14,849 nucleotides of DNA from CAZUVM01 sp964623885 (GCA_964623885.1 CAZUVM010000076.1:1-14849), one strand, 5' to 3'; positions 7,187 through 14,685 are shown, counted from the stretch's first letter. The notes: a model not told the origin generated them from the letters alone. Translations and numbers: made by a program.

Positions 7187-9958
7187 TCAGCGCTTCTCCA
7201 GCTCTGCAACCGCGTGGCGCAGCTTCCGCTCAATCGCCTGCCGGTGCTCGGGCGCGGTGATTTTTCCACCACCCAAGGCACGCACATAAAAACTGTCAAT
7301 GACTGCTCCCATTTCGGTATTGATTCGGGCGGCGGAAATGTCCAGCTCCAGCTCGGTCAGCGCCTGCGAAATCGTGTAGAGCAGGCCCAGACGATCCTCC
7401 GCCTCGACCTCAATCACCGTTCGCGTGTCTGAAGACTCATTGTCGAAATGAACCCGCGTCGGTAGCTGCTCTCCGGTATAAGCCTGGTATGCCGGGCGCG
7501 AGATCTTCTGCTTCGCAATCAAGGCGTGAAAATCCACCTCTTCGCCCGTCAGGGATTTATAGATCACTTTCTCGAAGGTGTCGCGCTGTTCGGGACCGGC
7601 CAGGCTCCCGCTGCGGGCGTCATTGACATAAAACGTGTCCAGCACGATGCCGTCGGCACGGGTGAAGATCTGGGCGGACAAAATGTTCAGGCCCACCGCG
7701 CTGAGTGAACCGGCGATTTTGCGGAACAACCCCGCGCGGTCCCAGGTGCAGACTTTCACTTCGTTGCACGCGCGGTCCGGCAGGTTGTGCCAATTCACCA
7801 CCGGCGCCAGCGGGCTTTCTTCTTCCGAAATCTGCAGCCGCATGAACCGGTGCGTCACTATCAGGTCGGCCAGCACTTCCCGCGCGGTATGCACTTGGAA
7901 ATAGCGGCCGGGCAGCGCGCCAAAGTGCGCCTCCAGCTCCTCTTCGCTCAGCGGTTCGGGCATCAGGTGCTGCACTTCTTCTTTGAGCAATTCGCGTTGC
8001 TTCTCTTCGGCGCGTATATACTCCGTGCCGCCGCTCAACAACCGCAAGCCCTTCTCGTAAAGCGACCAGAGCAACGAATCCTTGAACCCGTTCCAAAGCT
8101 TGTCGCTGGTGGCTTGCGAATCAACAAATGTATGCAGCGCCAACAAATTGAGCGTCTCGGGCGTTTGGATTAAACCAGCAAACCTGCGCAGCACCGCCGG
8201 ATCATCCAGGTCCCGCCGCTGCGAAACACTGGCCATTTGCAAATGGTTTTCGATCAACACCCGTAGCGTGTGCGTCGCCGCGCCGTCCAACGCAAGCCGT
8301 TTGGCCACGCGCATCGCCATATTCGCGCTGACTTCCGAATGGTTGCCGTGACCCTCCGGCTTGCCCACATCGTGCAGCAACAGCGCCAGGTAGAGCAGCG
8401 CGGGGCGCTCCAACTTCTGCAACAGCGGCGTGTAAAGACTATAGGGCGGGTCCTTGGCCTCCCAAACGCGGTCTAACTGCTCGAGGCACATGAGCGTATG
8501 CTCGTCGGCCGTGTATTGATGGTAAAACTCGTGCTGGACCAGGCAGGTGAGCTTGCCGAACTCCGGAATGTACTTTCCCAGCAAACCCACCTCATGCATC
8601 GCCCGCAGGATCCGGCTTACGTTGCCGCGCTGACCTAGAATCGTCAGAAAAGTCTCCCGCACGTGCTCGTCTGACATGAATGCGCGGTCGATCAGGCCAA
8701 GCTGGTTGCGAATCATCTGGGCCAGGTCCGGATGCAGCTCCAGGCCTCGCTGCTGCGCGTATAAAAATACCCGCATCAGCCGCTTGGGTTGCTCCCGAAA
8801 CACCCGTGGCGAGCCGGCATGGATCTGCCCGTTCAGGATTTTGAATCCGTCGACCTCGGTGGCTTTCTTCCTGCCCTCAGGGAGCCACGCCCGCAACGAG
8901 AGCGCCGATAGTTTGCGCGGCAATAACGCCAGCCGTTGCTCAAGCGTGCGCGTGATCAGAAAAATGTTGCGCGAATGCGTGTAGACGTCCCGCATGAACT
9001 CTTCAATCCGTTTTGAGGGCGAACGCTCGTGGTATCCGAGGTTGTGGGCTACGGCCGGTTGCAGGCTCTTGCTGAGCACGTCCATTGGCCGGTTGACGTG
9101 GTAATGCATTTCGGTCCGCACCCGCAGCAGGAAATCGTACGCGGCTTCGAGCTGCTTCCGTTCGCTCTCGCCGATCAGTTCGTGCGACTGCAGCTCCTTG
9201 AGCGAGCGCGTCCGATATTTGAAAAAAGACATCCAGAGCAGGTTCTGATAATCCCTCAATCCGCCGCAGCCGCTTTTCAAGTTGGGCTCCTGCATGCACG
9301 CCGAGTTCCCGAATTTCGCGCGCCGGGCCGCCTGGTCTTCGAGTCGCATGGCGATATACTCGTCTTCGTGCCCCGCCACGCATTTCGCCACCAGTGATTT
9401 TTGAAAGCGCTGGAACAGCGCTTCGTCACCCGCAATGCGCCGCGCCTCAATCAACGAAGTCTTCGATTGCATGTCGGTATTGGCGACCTTGATGGACTCG
9501 TCGATCGTTCGCACCGAATATCCCACTTTCAGCCCAATGTCCCACAGGGGATACAGCAGGCCGTCGATAATCCGTGACAGGTGCGGCAAGGGCCGGCTGC
9601 CCGCGACCTGGCCGGTGTGCAGGAACATGAAATCAATGTCGCTGTGCGGGTTCAGTTCCGCCCGCCCGTACCCGCCAATGGCTACCAGCGCCAGCGCGGG
9701 AAACTCCTTGCGGGCTTGTTCCGATAAACCGGCCTTTGCTGCATCCCAAAGATACCTCAGCAGGACGTCCAAAATCGTCGCCCGCCCGCGGCAAACCTCC
9801 AGCCCGCCCCCGCCCGCGCGATGCAGCAGCTTGAGCCGGTGCGTTTCCACCTTCAGGAACGTCTTGTACCGCGCCAGCTCCTGCGTGGCCTGTCGTCCCG
9901 GCGGCAACGGCAGCCGCACCGCCGCATTCGCCTCGATCTTTTTCACCAATTCCTGCAT
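7187..9958 (-). CDS. glnD: [Protein-PII] uridylyltransferase / uridylyl-removing enzyme GlnD
   Basis: GlnD senses glutamine and adds or removes UMP on PII proteins to control nitrogen assimilation. From ATG 9958 it has 923 residues; an in-frame GTG at 10006 would add 16. Neither start has a clear ribosome site, but the family-like helix begins at MQELVKKIEA. With 10006 numbering, the nucleotidyltransferase motif GGYGRAELNPHSDID is at 111-125, PNLKSGCGGLRD at 241-252, the HD-domain motif LLLHDVGKPEGHGNH at 542-556, and two C-terminal ACT domains are at about 749-830 (CTWDRAGLFRKIAG) and 863-939 (EAEDRLGLLYTISQ). Architecture is complete, with transferase and HD hydrolase motifs intact. No glnB, glnA or amtB is present, although an NtrC-family gene lies about 2.7 kb away. 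Confidence 0.95.
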   Translation of the reverse strand: MQELVKKIEANAAVRLPLPPGRQATQELARYKTFLKVETHRLKLLHRAGGGGLEVCRGRATILDVLLRYLWDAAKAGLSEQARKEFPALALVAIGGYGRAELNPHSDIDFMFLHTGQVAGSRPLPHLSRIIDGLLYPLWDIGLKVGYSVRTIDESIKVANTDMQSKTSLIEARRIAGDEALFQRFQKSLVAKCVAGHEDEYIAMRLEDQAARRAKFGNSACMQEPNLKSGCGGLRDYQNLLWMSFFKYRTRSLKELQSHELIGESERKQLEAAYDFLLRVRTEMHYHVNRPMDVLSKSLQPAVAHNLGYHERSPSKRIEEFMRDVYTHSRNIFLITRTLEQRLALLPRKLSALSLRAWLPEGRKKATEVDGFKILNGQIHAGSPRVFREQPKRLMRVFLYAQQRGLELHPDLAQMIRNQLGLIDRAFMSDEHVRETFLTILGQRGNVSRILRAMHEVGLLGKYIPEFGKLTCLVQHEFYHQYTADEHTLMCLEQLDRVWEAKDPPYSLYTPLLQKLERPALLYLALLLHDVGKPEGHGNHSEVSANMAMRVAKRLALDGAATHTLRVLIENHLQMASVSQRRDLDDPAVLRRFAGLIQTPETLNLLALHTFVDSQATSDKLWNGFKDSLLWSLYEKGLRLLSGGTEYIRAEEKQRELLKEEVQHLMPEPLSEEELEAHFGALPGRYFQVHTAREVLADLIVTHRFMRLQISEEESPLAPVVNWHNLPDRACNEVKVCTWDRAGLFRKIAGSLSAVGLNILSAQIFTRADGIVLDTFYVNDARSGSLAGPEQRDTFEKVIYKSLTGEEVDFHALIAKQKISRPAYQAYTGEQLPTRVHFDNESSDTRTVIEVEAEDRLGLLYTISQALTELELDISAARINTEMGAVIDSFYVRALGGGKITAPEHRQAIERKLRHAVAELEKR

Positions 9959-10066
9959 TTCGCGCGCTAGTGTGGGTGCAAATCCCGGCCATGGCAAGCG
10001 AGCCACGGCGAGCGCTGGGTTTCTTGCTCAGACTCTTAGCCGCAACAATCCGATTGAACATGAGAT

Positions 10067-10210
10067 AACAGAGGAAACGGAGACATAAACGCGGGTTCAA
10101 ACGCTCTTTTCGACATACGATTAACGATCACTCGATGGTGATAGTTCTTGCTACCTGCCACACCAGGCAAGGCCCCAATCTCCTCTGTTTCCTCTGTTCC
10201 CTCCTGTTTC
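10067..10210. repeat. Segment bounded by a perfect 12-base inverted repeat with purine/pyrimidine tandem units
   Basis: AACAGAGGAAAC at 10067-10078 is the exact reverse complement of GTTTCCTCTGTT at 10187-10198. The right arm continues a roughly 9-base tandem pattern (CCTCTGTTT, CCTCTGTTC, CCTCCTGTTT) to 10210. The interior is non-coding and holds a hairpin: ATCAC-tcgatg-GTGAT at 10127-10142, extended by AAC/GTT at 10123-10146 across a mismatch. It fills most of the 289-base gap between glnD and the PagL-like gene. It looks like a small dispersed repeat element; target-site duplications were not evident. Confidence 0.6.
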
Positions 10211-10295
10211 AGCGGACAGGGGATTACCCCCACCTCGCAAACTCTTCGCGATAAGCTATCTTGCCCGAAAACCTCGGTCGTGCTCAGGGTGAATT

Positions 10296-10997
10296 ATGGA
10301 TAAGCATCAACAAGTTGGGGTTAGTTTTCAAACGCGCACGGCCACTGTCGGGGTTCTTCTTCGCTCTTTCGCGACTTCCCTGTTTATTGCAACATTACTG
10401 GGTTTCGCATCAGCTTACTCCCAGACCGTCTCAGATCAGATCCTCACCAACTCCTCCTCTTCAATTTGGAAAACCGCCCCCGGCGAAGGCTTCCGGTCTG
10501 GCGCCATGGAGTTGGACACTTCGGCCGGCATCGGGCTCGGAGTTAAAATGATCACCGGCGTCGGTATTCACGACTGGGTAATCGGCACGGTCGATTACGG
10601 CTGGGTCTTTTCAGATGTGGTCGCGGATTCCCATTGGTGGCGTGGCAACTGGGAACTGCTGGGGGATTTGTTCGGCGGCATGCAATACCGGCCAGAAGGC
10701 GCCTACTTCGTGGGCATTGGCCCGCATCTCCGATATAATTTTGCTGCCGGTCACCGTTGGACACCGTTTGTGGATCTCGGCGGCGGTGTATCAGCCACCG
10801 ATATTCGAGAACCGGACCTCAGCACCACGTTCGAGTTCAACCTCCAGGCCGGCGTCGGCGTCCATTATTATCTTTGGGACGACTTGGCCCTGACCTTTCA
10901 GACACGCCTGATACACCTCTCGAATGCCGGGCTCAAATACCCCAACACCGGCGTCAACAACGTCAGCTTCCTCCTGGGTGTCTCCTGGTTTTTTTAG
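10296..10997 (+). CDS. Outer-membrane lipid A 3-O-deacylase-like protein (PagL / acyloxyacyl hydrolase family)
   Basis: This 233-residue protein starts at an ATG with AGGGTG four bases upstream. An N-terminal signal (VGVLLRSFATSLFIATLLGF, cut near ASA at 38-40) leads into a beta-barrel ending in aromatic WFF, typical of outer-membrane barrels. The C-terminal RLIHLSNAGLKYPNTGVNN is the hallmark of the PagL family (PF09411-type); His207 and Ser209 match the catalytic His and Ser of Pseudomonas PagL. The expected activity is removing an acyl chain from lipid A. The third catalytic residue of PagL, a Glu about 14 residues after the His, falls on Asn here, so activity is less certain. It stands alone, convergent with the HNH-type gene. 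Confidence 0.8.
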   Translation: MDKHQQVGVSFQTRTATVGVLLRSFATSLFIATLLGFASAYSQTVSDQILTNSSSSIWKTAPGEGFRSGAMELDTSAGIGLGVKMITGVGIHDWVIGTVDYGWVFSDVVADSHWWRGNWELLGDLFGGMQYRPEGAYFVGIGPHLRYNFAAGHRWTPFVDLGGGVSATDIREPDLSTTFEFNLQAGVGVHYYLWDDLALTFQTRLIHLSNAGLKYPNTGVNNVSFLLGVSWFF

Positions 10998-11127
10998 CTC
11001 CGGCCCCGCCGGTAGCACAAATGGTTTGCCCTGATGAACTCGTGTCGGGTTGATATTTTTTTCTAGGTCACGGAACTTATTCGTCCTCGTTCTCCTCCTC
11101 GATCCGTGGCAGCGTTTCCATTCTTCT

Positions 11128-11508
11128 CTAATACGCCGCCGAGGCTTCGGGCAACAATCCCTGGCTAGTCGCCTCCTCTGGCCGCTCGCTCCTCGAATCT
11201 TTGCTCGTGTCGGCAGACTTCGTTGATTCCGCATCCAGGCGCCGGTGGTTCTCCCATTGTATGGCCTCTAAATTGTCAAGGTCATCCCCACCTCCTTGTT
11301 CCACCGACAAACGATGATGTATTTCCCAGCCCAGTTTGCTGTTGTTATTACCGAAAGCCTCACGCCAAATCACCGCGCCATACGCATCCATCTTCAGTGG
11401 TGCGTGCTCCGCGCTAACTACCAATTTATCCCAGACGGCCTGAATGACCGACGGCGAAAATAGCTTGCCGTTGGCGTCCGTGTTCTTATGTCTCAACATT
11501 TCAACCAT
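11128..11508 (-). CDS. Small HNH-type endonuclease-like protein
   Basis: This protein has about 126 residues from ATG 11508. AGGAG lies 13 bases upstream, a little far. An in-frame GTG at 11553 would give 141 residues. The core reads GWEIHHRLSVEQGGGDDLDN then LEAIQWENHRR, the HNH pattern with a His pair, the structural Asn of DNL, and the Asn/His of WENH. Relatives I know usually have WEIDH, so Asp is replaced by His. FSPSVIQAVWDKL and YGAVIWREAFGNNNSKLG before the core also match this small-HNH family. No zinc-binding CxxC pairs are present. Downstream of the TAG stop the same frame stays open for 16 more codons (to TAA 11077) with an acidic tail. Its role is unknown. Confidence 0.7.
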   Translation of the reverse strand: MVEMLRHKNTDANGKLFSPSVIQAVWDKLVVSAEHAPLKMDAYGAVIWREAFGNNNSKLGWEIHHRLSVEQGGGDDLDNLEAIQWENHRRLDAESTKSADTSKDSRSERPEEATSQGLLPEASAAY

Positions 11509-11706
11509 TGGAGCTGACTCACTCCTAAAACGTTCAATGCCAAAAATAAACACAGGTTTTTGCCCCGTCTGTTTGCCCTCATTTCTCTACCATCTGTTCA
11601 GACCGCGGGCGGTCCCCGCAGCGGCACGTTCTGTTTCCCCGTTCCATTTTGCTTTGCGCTCCTCAAAAAGATCCCATTTCTTGTATTCCGTGGTATCCTC
11701 CGCCTG

Positions 11707-12612
11707 ATGAAACGGCCGTTCATAACGGGCGCCTTTTTGGCTTTTGCCTGCTCGTTCGTAGTGGCGGCTGAACCCCCCGCCCCGTCCGTTCCCGAGCAAA
11801 TGCTGCGCGAGCAAAAGCATTTCCTCGAATGTCTCGCCGTGGTTTATCACCCGGCTTTCTGGATCAGCTACAATGGCGGGCTCTATTTTCAAATCAAAGA
11901 CCAGAGCCAGCTGCGGAAGCTCGACGTCATGAAAGCGGCTCGCGCTCAATACACCGCCTTTACGGATTTTCGCGCGCGATACAATCTGGCTGCCGAGGCC
12001 CTGGGGGATAGCGGTTTACCGGAAGCCGCGCAGCGCAGAATCCTGCTCCCGTTTTCAGATTCAAATCCCAACCTCACGCCCACGCTCACCAAACCTTTCC
12101 GCGTAGTAAAACTCTACCAGGTCGTGCAAAAATTTGGCGAAGGTGACGCCCTGTTGCGGGAAGGCGACGAAGTTTGCTTCGCCATGGGCTTCAATGCCAC
12201 AACCGCCGATGGGGCCGGCACAAACGCTTTTCTCGTGCGTGAAGGAACGAAAGTGTACACTGCATCCGATGGCTCGCGACACACGGTCGAAGCCTTTACC
12301 AGCGTTGGCTTGTCCCCCGACGATGCGACGATCCTGCTGCGAGCTTCCGCCGGCTTTCGGAAGAAAGCCGAAACCATTAACCAGCAGCTCGCCGAGGCCA
12401 AAACCCATCGCGAGTTTGCCGAGGCTTTGGCCCGCGCCGACGATCGCAATCCCTACCTTCAATACCAGGTGGCAATGGCGTACTTTGAAGGGAAGGGAAC
12501 TCCTAAAGACGAAAAGCAGGGCTTGGAATGGATGAAACGCGCGGCTCAAAACGGCTCCGGCGACGCCAAGTCTTACCTCGATAAACTGACCGCGCCCCCA
12601 AATGAAAAATAA
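11707..12612 (+). CDS. Secreted Sel1-repeat-containing protein, otherwise unknown
   Basis: ATG 11707 is chosen because it opens directly into a signal peptide (KRPFITGAFLAFACSFVVAA, cut before EPPAPS), giving 301 residues. The frame is open upstream but contains only non-coding-looking sequence. No good ribosome site is seen. The mature N-terminal 200 residues match no family I recognise; they include the pattern GFNATTADGAGTNAFLVREG near the middle. The C-terminus (about 248-296) is one Sel1/TPR-like unit: YLQYQVAMAYFEGKGTPKDE, then GLEWMKRAAQNGSGDAKSYL. Sel1 repeats usually mediate protein contacts. The gene diverges from the HNH-type gene and converges on the sigma-54 activator gene. Confidence 0.75.
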   Translation: MKRPFITGAFLAFACSFVVAAEPPAPSVPEQMLREQKHFLECLAVVYHPAFWISYNGGLYFQIKDQSQLRKLDVMKAARAQYTAFTDFRARYNLAAEALGDSGLPEAAQRRILLPFSDSNPNLTPTLTKPFRVVKLYQVVQKFGEGDALLREGDEVCFAMGFNATTADGAGTNAFLVREGTKVYTASDGSRHTVEAFTSVGLSPDDATILLRASAGFRKKAETINQQLAEAKTHREFAEALARADDRNPYLQYQVAMAYFEGKGTPKDEKQGLEWMKRAAQNGSGDAKSYLDKLTAPPNEK

Positions 12613-12632
12613 AACATGCTCAATCCTCAATG

Positions 12633-12655
12633 AGTGAGCCCGATCACTGACTTTT
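12633..12655 (+). terminator. Weak terminator candidate after the Sel1 gene
   Basis: AGTGA at 12633-12637 pairs with TCACT at 12644-12648 around a 6-base loop, followed by gaCTTTT. It lies 20 bases past the Sel1-gene stop in the convergent gap. Five base pairs and four T residues are minimal for an intrinsic terminator. Confidence 0.3.
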
Positions 12656-12666
12656 ACCTTCTGCCA

Positions 12667-12696
12667 TCAACCCTCAACAACCCTCAACCCTCAACC
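12667..12696. repeat. TCAACCC heptamer repeat overlapping the end of the activator gene
   Basis: Units TCAACCC (12667), TCAACAACCC (12674), TCAACCC (12684) and TCAACC (12691) run in series. On the minus strand this is a GGGTTGA repeat. The activator gene's TGA stop at 12684-12686 lies inside it, so unit loss or gain could change its last residues (GGEEVEG). Confidence 0.75.
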
Positions 12697-14129
12697 TCCT
12701 CCCCTCCCGCCTTCTCCTGATCCGGATGCAGCCCAAACTGCACCAGTTTGGCTTTCATCGTAATCCGGGAAATGCCCAGCCACCGGGCCGCTTTGGCCTG
12801 GTTGCCATGCGCTTGCTTGATTGCCCGGGAAAAGATTTCCCGCTCGGCCGTCTCCAATATCCGTGAGTAGGCGTTGTCGATCTCGCCCCGCTGCGCCGCG
12901 CCCAGCAGATCGTCCACGTACTCGCCAAACGCCCGGTTTGGGCCATACGTGAGCTCCGCCGTTTTGTTCAAGGCTGCCTGCACGTGGTCCAGGTTGATCG
13001 TGTAGGTCTGGGCCAGCAGCACTGCCTTGCGCACCACATTCTCCAGTTCCCGCACGTTCCCGGGCCATTGATGTCCTTGCAAAAATGCCATCGCCTCCGG
13101 ATGAATCGACGGAATCGGGTTGCCCAGCTCCGGTCCGTGCTTCTGCAAGAAGTATGTCACTAAATCGGGAATATCCTCCCGCCGCTGCCGCAGCGCCGGC
13201 AAATGAATCACGACCACGCTGAGCCGATAATAAAGGTCCTCGCGAAATTGCTTCTGCCGCAGCGCCGTCTCTAAATCGTGATGTGTCGCCGCCAGCACCC
13301 GCACGTCCACCTGGATCGTTTCTTTGCCGCCGAGCCGTTGCAGGCATTTCTCCTGCAGCACACGCATCAACTTGACCTGCGTTCCGAAGGTCATGTCCCC
13401 AATCTCATCCAGGAAAATCGTTCCCTGGTCGGCTTGCTCGAAACGCCCGATCCGGCGTTCCTGGGCACCGGTGAACGCGCCCCGCTCGTGCCCGAACAAC
13501 TCGCTCTCCAGCAGCGTCTCGGGAATCGCGGCGCAATTGATCGCCACAAACGGCGCGTGCGCGCGGTCGCTATGCTGGTAAATCGCCCGGGCTATCAGTT
13601 CCTTGCCCGTCCCCGTCTCGCCCCGGATGAGGACGTTTACCGGCTTGGACGCCACCCGCCCGATCTCTTTGTAGATCGCCTGCATCGCTGCGCTCTGGCC
13701 GATCAGCGCGTCGCGGGCTCCCCCGGTCGCTCCGAGGCTCACCGGCTCGGACATCAGCCGGTTGCTGTCCGCCGCCTTGCGCACCAGGTGCAGCAGGTCC
13801 GGCACATGGAACGGCTTGAGCAGGTAATCGTACGCCCCCAGCTTGGTCGCTTCGATCGCGGTCTCGGTCGTGCCAAAGGCCGTGATCAGGATAATCGGCA
13901 GCCGCGGCTGCGCTACATGCAGCCGGCGAACCAGTTCCAATCCGTCCATTCCCGGCAGCCGCAGATCCGTGATCACCAGGTTGTACGGCCCGTCCGCCGC
14001 GCGGTTCAGCCCCTCGTCCCCGCGATCCTCCACCGTGACCTGGTGCCCCTCATCCAGCAAGACTCGCCGCAACGTATCGCGAATCCCCGCATCATCCTCA
14101 ATTAACAGAATATTGGCCGCCGTTTCCAT
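12684..14129 (-). CDS. NtrC-family sigma-54-dependent response regulator
   Basis: This 481-residue activator of RNA polymerase-sigma-54 has three domains. The receiver domain (about 6-120) has the acidic pocket Glu11-Asp13, phosphoacceptor Asp55 in VITDLRLPG, Thr83 and Lys105. The AAA+ domain (about 143-365) has Walker A GETGTGKE at 170-177, the sigma-54 contact loop GAFTGA at 217-222 and Walker B TIFLDEIGD at 237-245. A C-terminal Fis-type helix-turn-helix (about 425-470) includes AIKQAHGNQAKAARWLGIS. All functional motifs are intact and the length is normal. No histidine kinase is adjacent in the window, so its signal is unknown. It need not be NtrC itself. Its upstream side faces a 720-base gap containing a sigma-54-like promoter pointing away from it. 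Confidence 0.95.
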   Translation of the reverse strand: METAANILLIEDDAGIRDTLRRVLLDEGHQVTVEDRGDEGLNRAADGPYNLVITDLRLPGMDGLELVRRLHVAQPRLPIILITAFGTTETAIEATKLGAYDYLLKPFHVPDLLHLVRKAADSNRLMSEPVSLGATGGARDALIGQSAAMQAIYKEIGRVASKPVNVLIRGETGTGKELIARAIYQHSDRAHAPFVAINCAAIPETLLESELFGHERGAFTGAQERRIGRFEQADQGTIFLDEIGDMTFGTQVKLMRVLQEKCLQRLGGKETIQVDVRVLAATHHDLETALRQKQFREDLYYRLSVVVIHLPALRQRREDIPDLVTYFLQKHGPELGNPIPSIHPEAMAFLQGHQWPGNVRELENVVRKAVLLAQTYTINLDHVQAALNKTAELTYGPNRAFGEYVDDLLGAAQRGEIDNAYSRILETAEREIFSRAIKQAHGNQAKAARWLGISRITMKAKLVQFGLHPDQEKAGGEEVEG

Positions 14130-14205
14130 CCGTGTACCAATAGATAGCCCACCCGCCGGAGAAAGGGAATTCGTTTTTGCGCGCGCCCCCCCCGCCTCCC
14201 GTCAG

Positions 14206-14224
14206 AGAATCCCGCGGGGATTCT
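14206..14224. repeat. REP-like palindrome
   Basis: AGAATCCC-gcg-GGGATTCT is a perfect 8-base-pair stem with a 3-base loop. It is followed by GC-rich sequence (GTCCGCCAGCCCAGGC) of the style of dispersed extragenic repeats. It lies about 80 bases upstream of the activator start on the opposite strand and could form a strong hairpin in any transcript. Confidence 0.6.
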
Positions 14225-14251
14225 GTCCGCCAGCCCAGGCTACGACCAACG

Positions 14252-14305
14252 AATCAATCCTATGTGCTGGAGGTCTCTCGTTACATCGCTCAACAGGAAA
14301 AGCAT
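14252..14305 (+). pseudogene. Possible relic of a REP-associated (Y1-type) transposase C-terminus
   Basis: The frame reads NQSYVLEVSRYIAQQEKH. The core resembles the VRxYIxxQEEHH segment found near the end of REP-associated tyrosine transposases. About 50 bases on, in another frame, CGCTATGTG (14359-14367) could echo the usual terminal RYLW/RYVW. There is no catalytic HUH motif and no start. A chance open frame in a dispersed repeat is a fair alternative. Confidence 0.3.
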
Positions 14306-14322
14306 GGTGGCCCTGGTGTGAA

Positions 14323-14339
14323 TGACGCCGTCGGCGTCA
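14323..14339. other. Strong short hairpin
   Basis: TGACGCC-gtc-GGCGTCA is a perfect 7-base-pair stem with a 3-base loop. No T-tract follows (next bases GCAGCG), so it is not a typical terminator. Confidence 0.5.
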
Positions 14340-14409
14340 GCAGCGTTTCAAGCAATAGCGCTATGTGGTAGGCAAAATCGTCTGGTGTAGCGGTTGAAGG
14401 AGGTGCGTA

Positions 14410-14466
14410 ATGCCACAATCCAAAGCCCGGGTCTTAATGCGAATGCAATTTAGATTTGTGAAATAG
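14410..14466 (+). CDS. Possible 18-residue micro-ORF with an excellent ribosome site
   Basis: AAGGAGGTG ends six bases before ATG 14410, the best Shine-Dalgarno match seen in the window. The frame encodes MPQSKARVLMRMQFRFVK and stops at TAG 14464-14466. The product is basic with no signal or known motif. It could be a leader peptide for a gene beyond the edge, the remnant of a start region, or chance. Confidence 0.3.
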   Translation: MPQSKARVLMRMQFRFVK

Positions 14467-14539
14467 TTTAAACCCAAGAAACCTACTAAGTTAAGTTAAC
14501 ATTAGAAATTATCTGTGCTCTCTCGCCCGGCGCAGTCAC

Positions 14540-14555
14540 GTTCATATGTATGAAC
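14540..14555. promoter_or_regulatory. 16-base palindrome, candidate activator-binding site
   Basis: GTTCATATGTATGAAC is an inverted repeat of GTTCATA around TG. It lies about 130 bases upstream of the sigma-54-like promoter, a usual distance for enhancer-binding activators. Binding by the neighbouring activator is inference. Confidence 0.4.
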
Positions 14556-14572
14556 AAATATTCCCGCCGGGA

Positions 14573-14654
14573 TTAGCAGCGGTTTGCGCACGCTGCTAAA
14601 ACCGCCGCACCTGCGCAGTCTCTGAGCGCAAACCTGTTTTGTGAAATCAACAGG
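14573..14654 (+). ncRNA. Structured segment: hairpin, loop-complementary sequence and second hairpin
   Basis: TTAGCAGCG (14573-14581) pairs with CGCTGCTAA (14591-14599), a 9-base-pair stem with loop GTTTGCGCA. GGTTTGCGC (14581-14589), mostly that loop, is an exact complement of GCGCAAACC (14626-14634), permitting a pseudoknot or an alternative fold. CCTGTT (14633-14638) pairs with AACAGG (14649-14654). If transcribed this could be a structured RNA; if not, the arms may be protein-binding sites. No known RNA family is recognised. Confidence 0.3.
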
Positions 14655-14685
14655 AAATCCTAGTCTCTTCCGTTCACGGACTTCG

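Noticed and set aside
6990..7289. Open frame beginning MNELNKLNELNKQ
   Set aside because: The repeating peptide is just the translated 9-base tandem repeat; the rest runs antisense into glnD.
11000..11012. CCGGC-ccc-GCCGG hairpin after the PagL-like gene as a terminator
   Set aside because: No T-tract follows on either strand; the nearby T-run lies before the hairpin on the plus strand.
13278..14105. Long plus-strand open frame (275 codons) antisense to the activator gene
   Set aside because: It is the mirror of a well-supported NtrC-family gene in GC-rich DNA. Its composition (His, Arg, Pro, Gln-rich) has no domain or signal.
14230..14420. Possible SRP, 6S or tRNA-like RNA
   Set aside because: No SRP GGAAGGAAGC-type core, no tRNA T-loop GGTTCRA with matching arms, and no 6S-like central bubble could be built.
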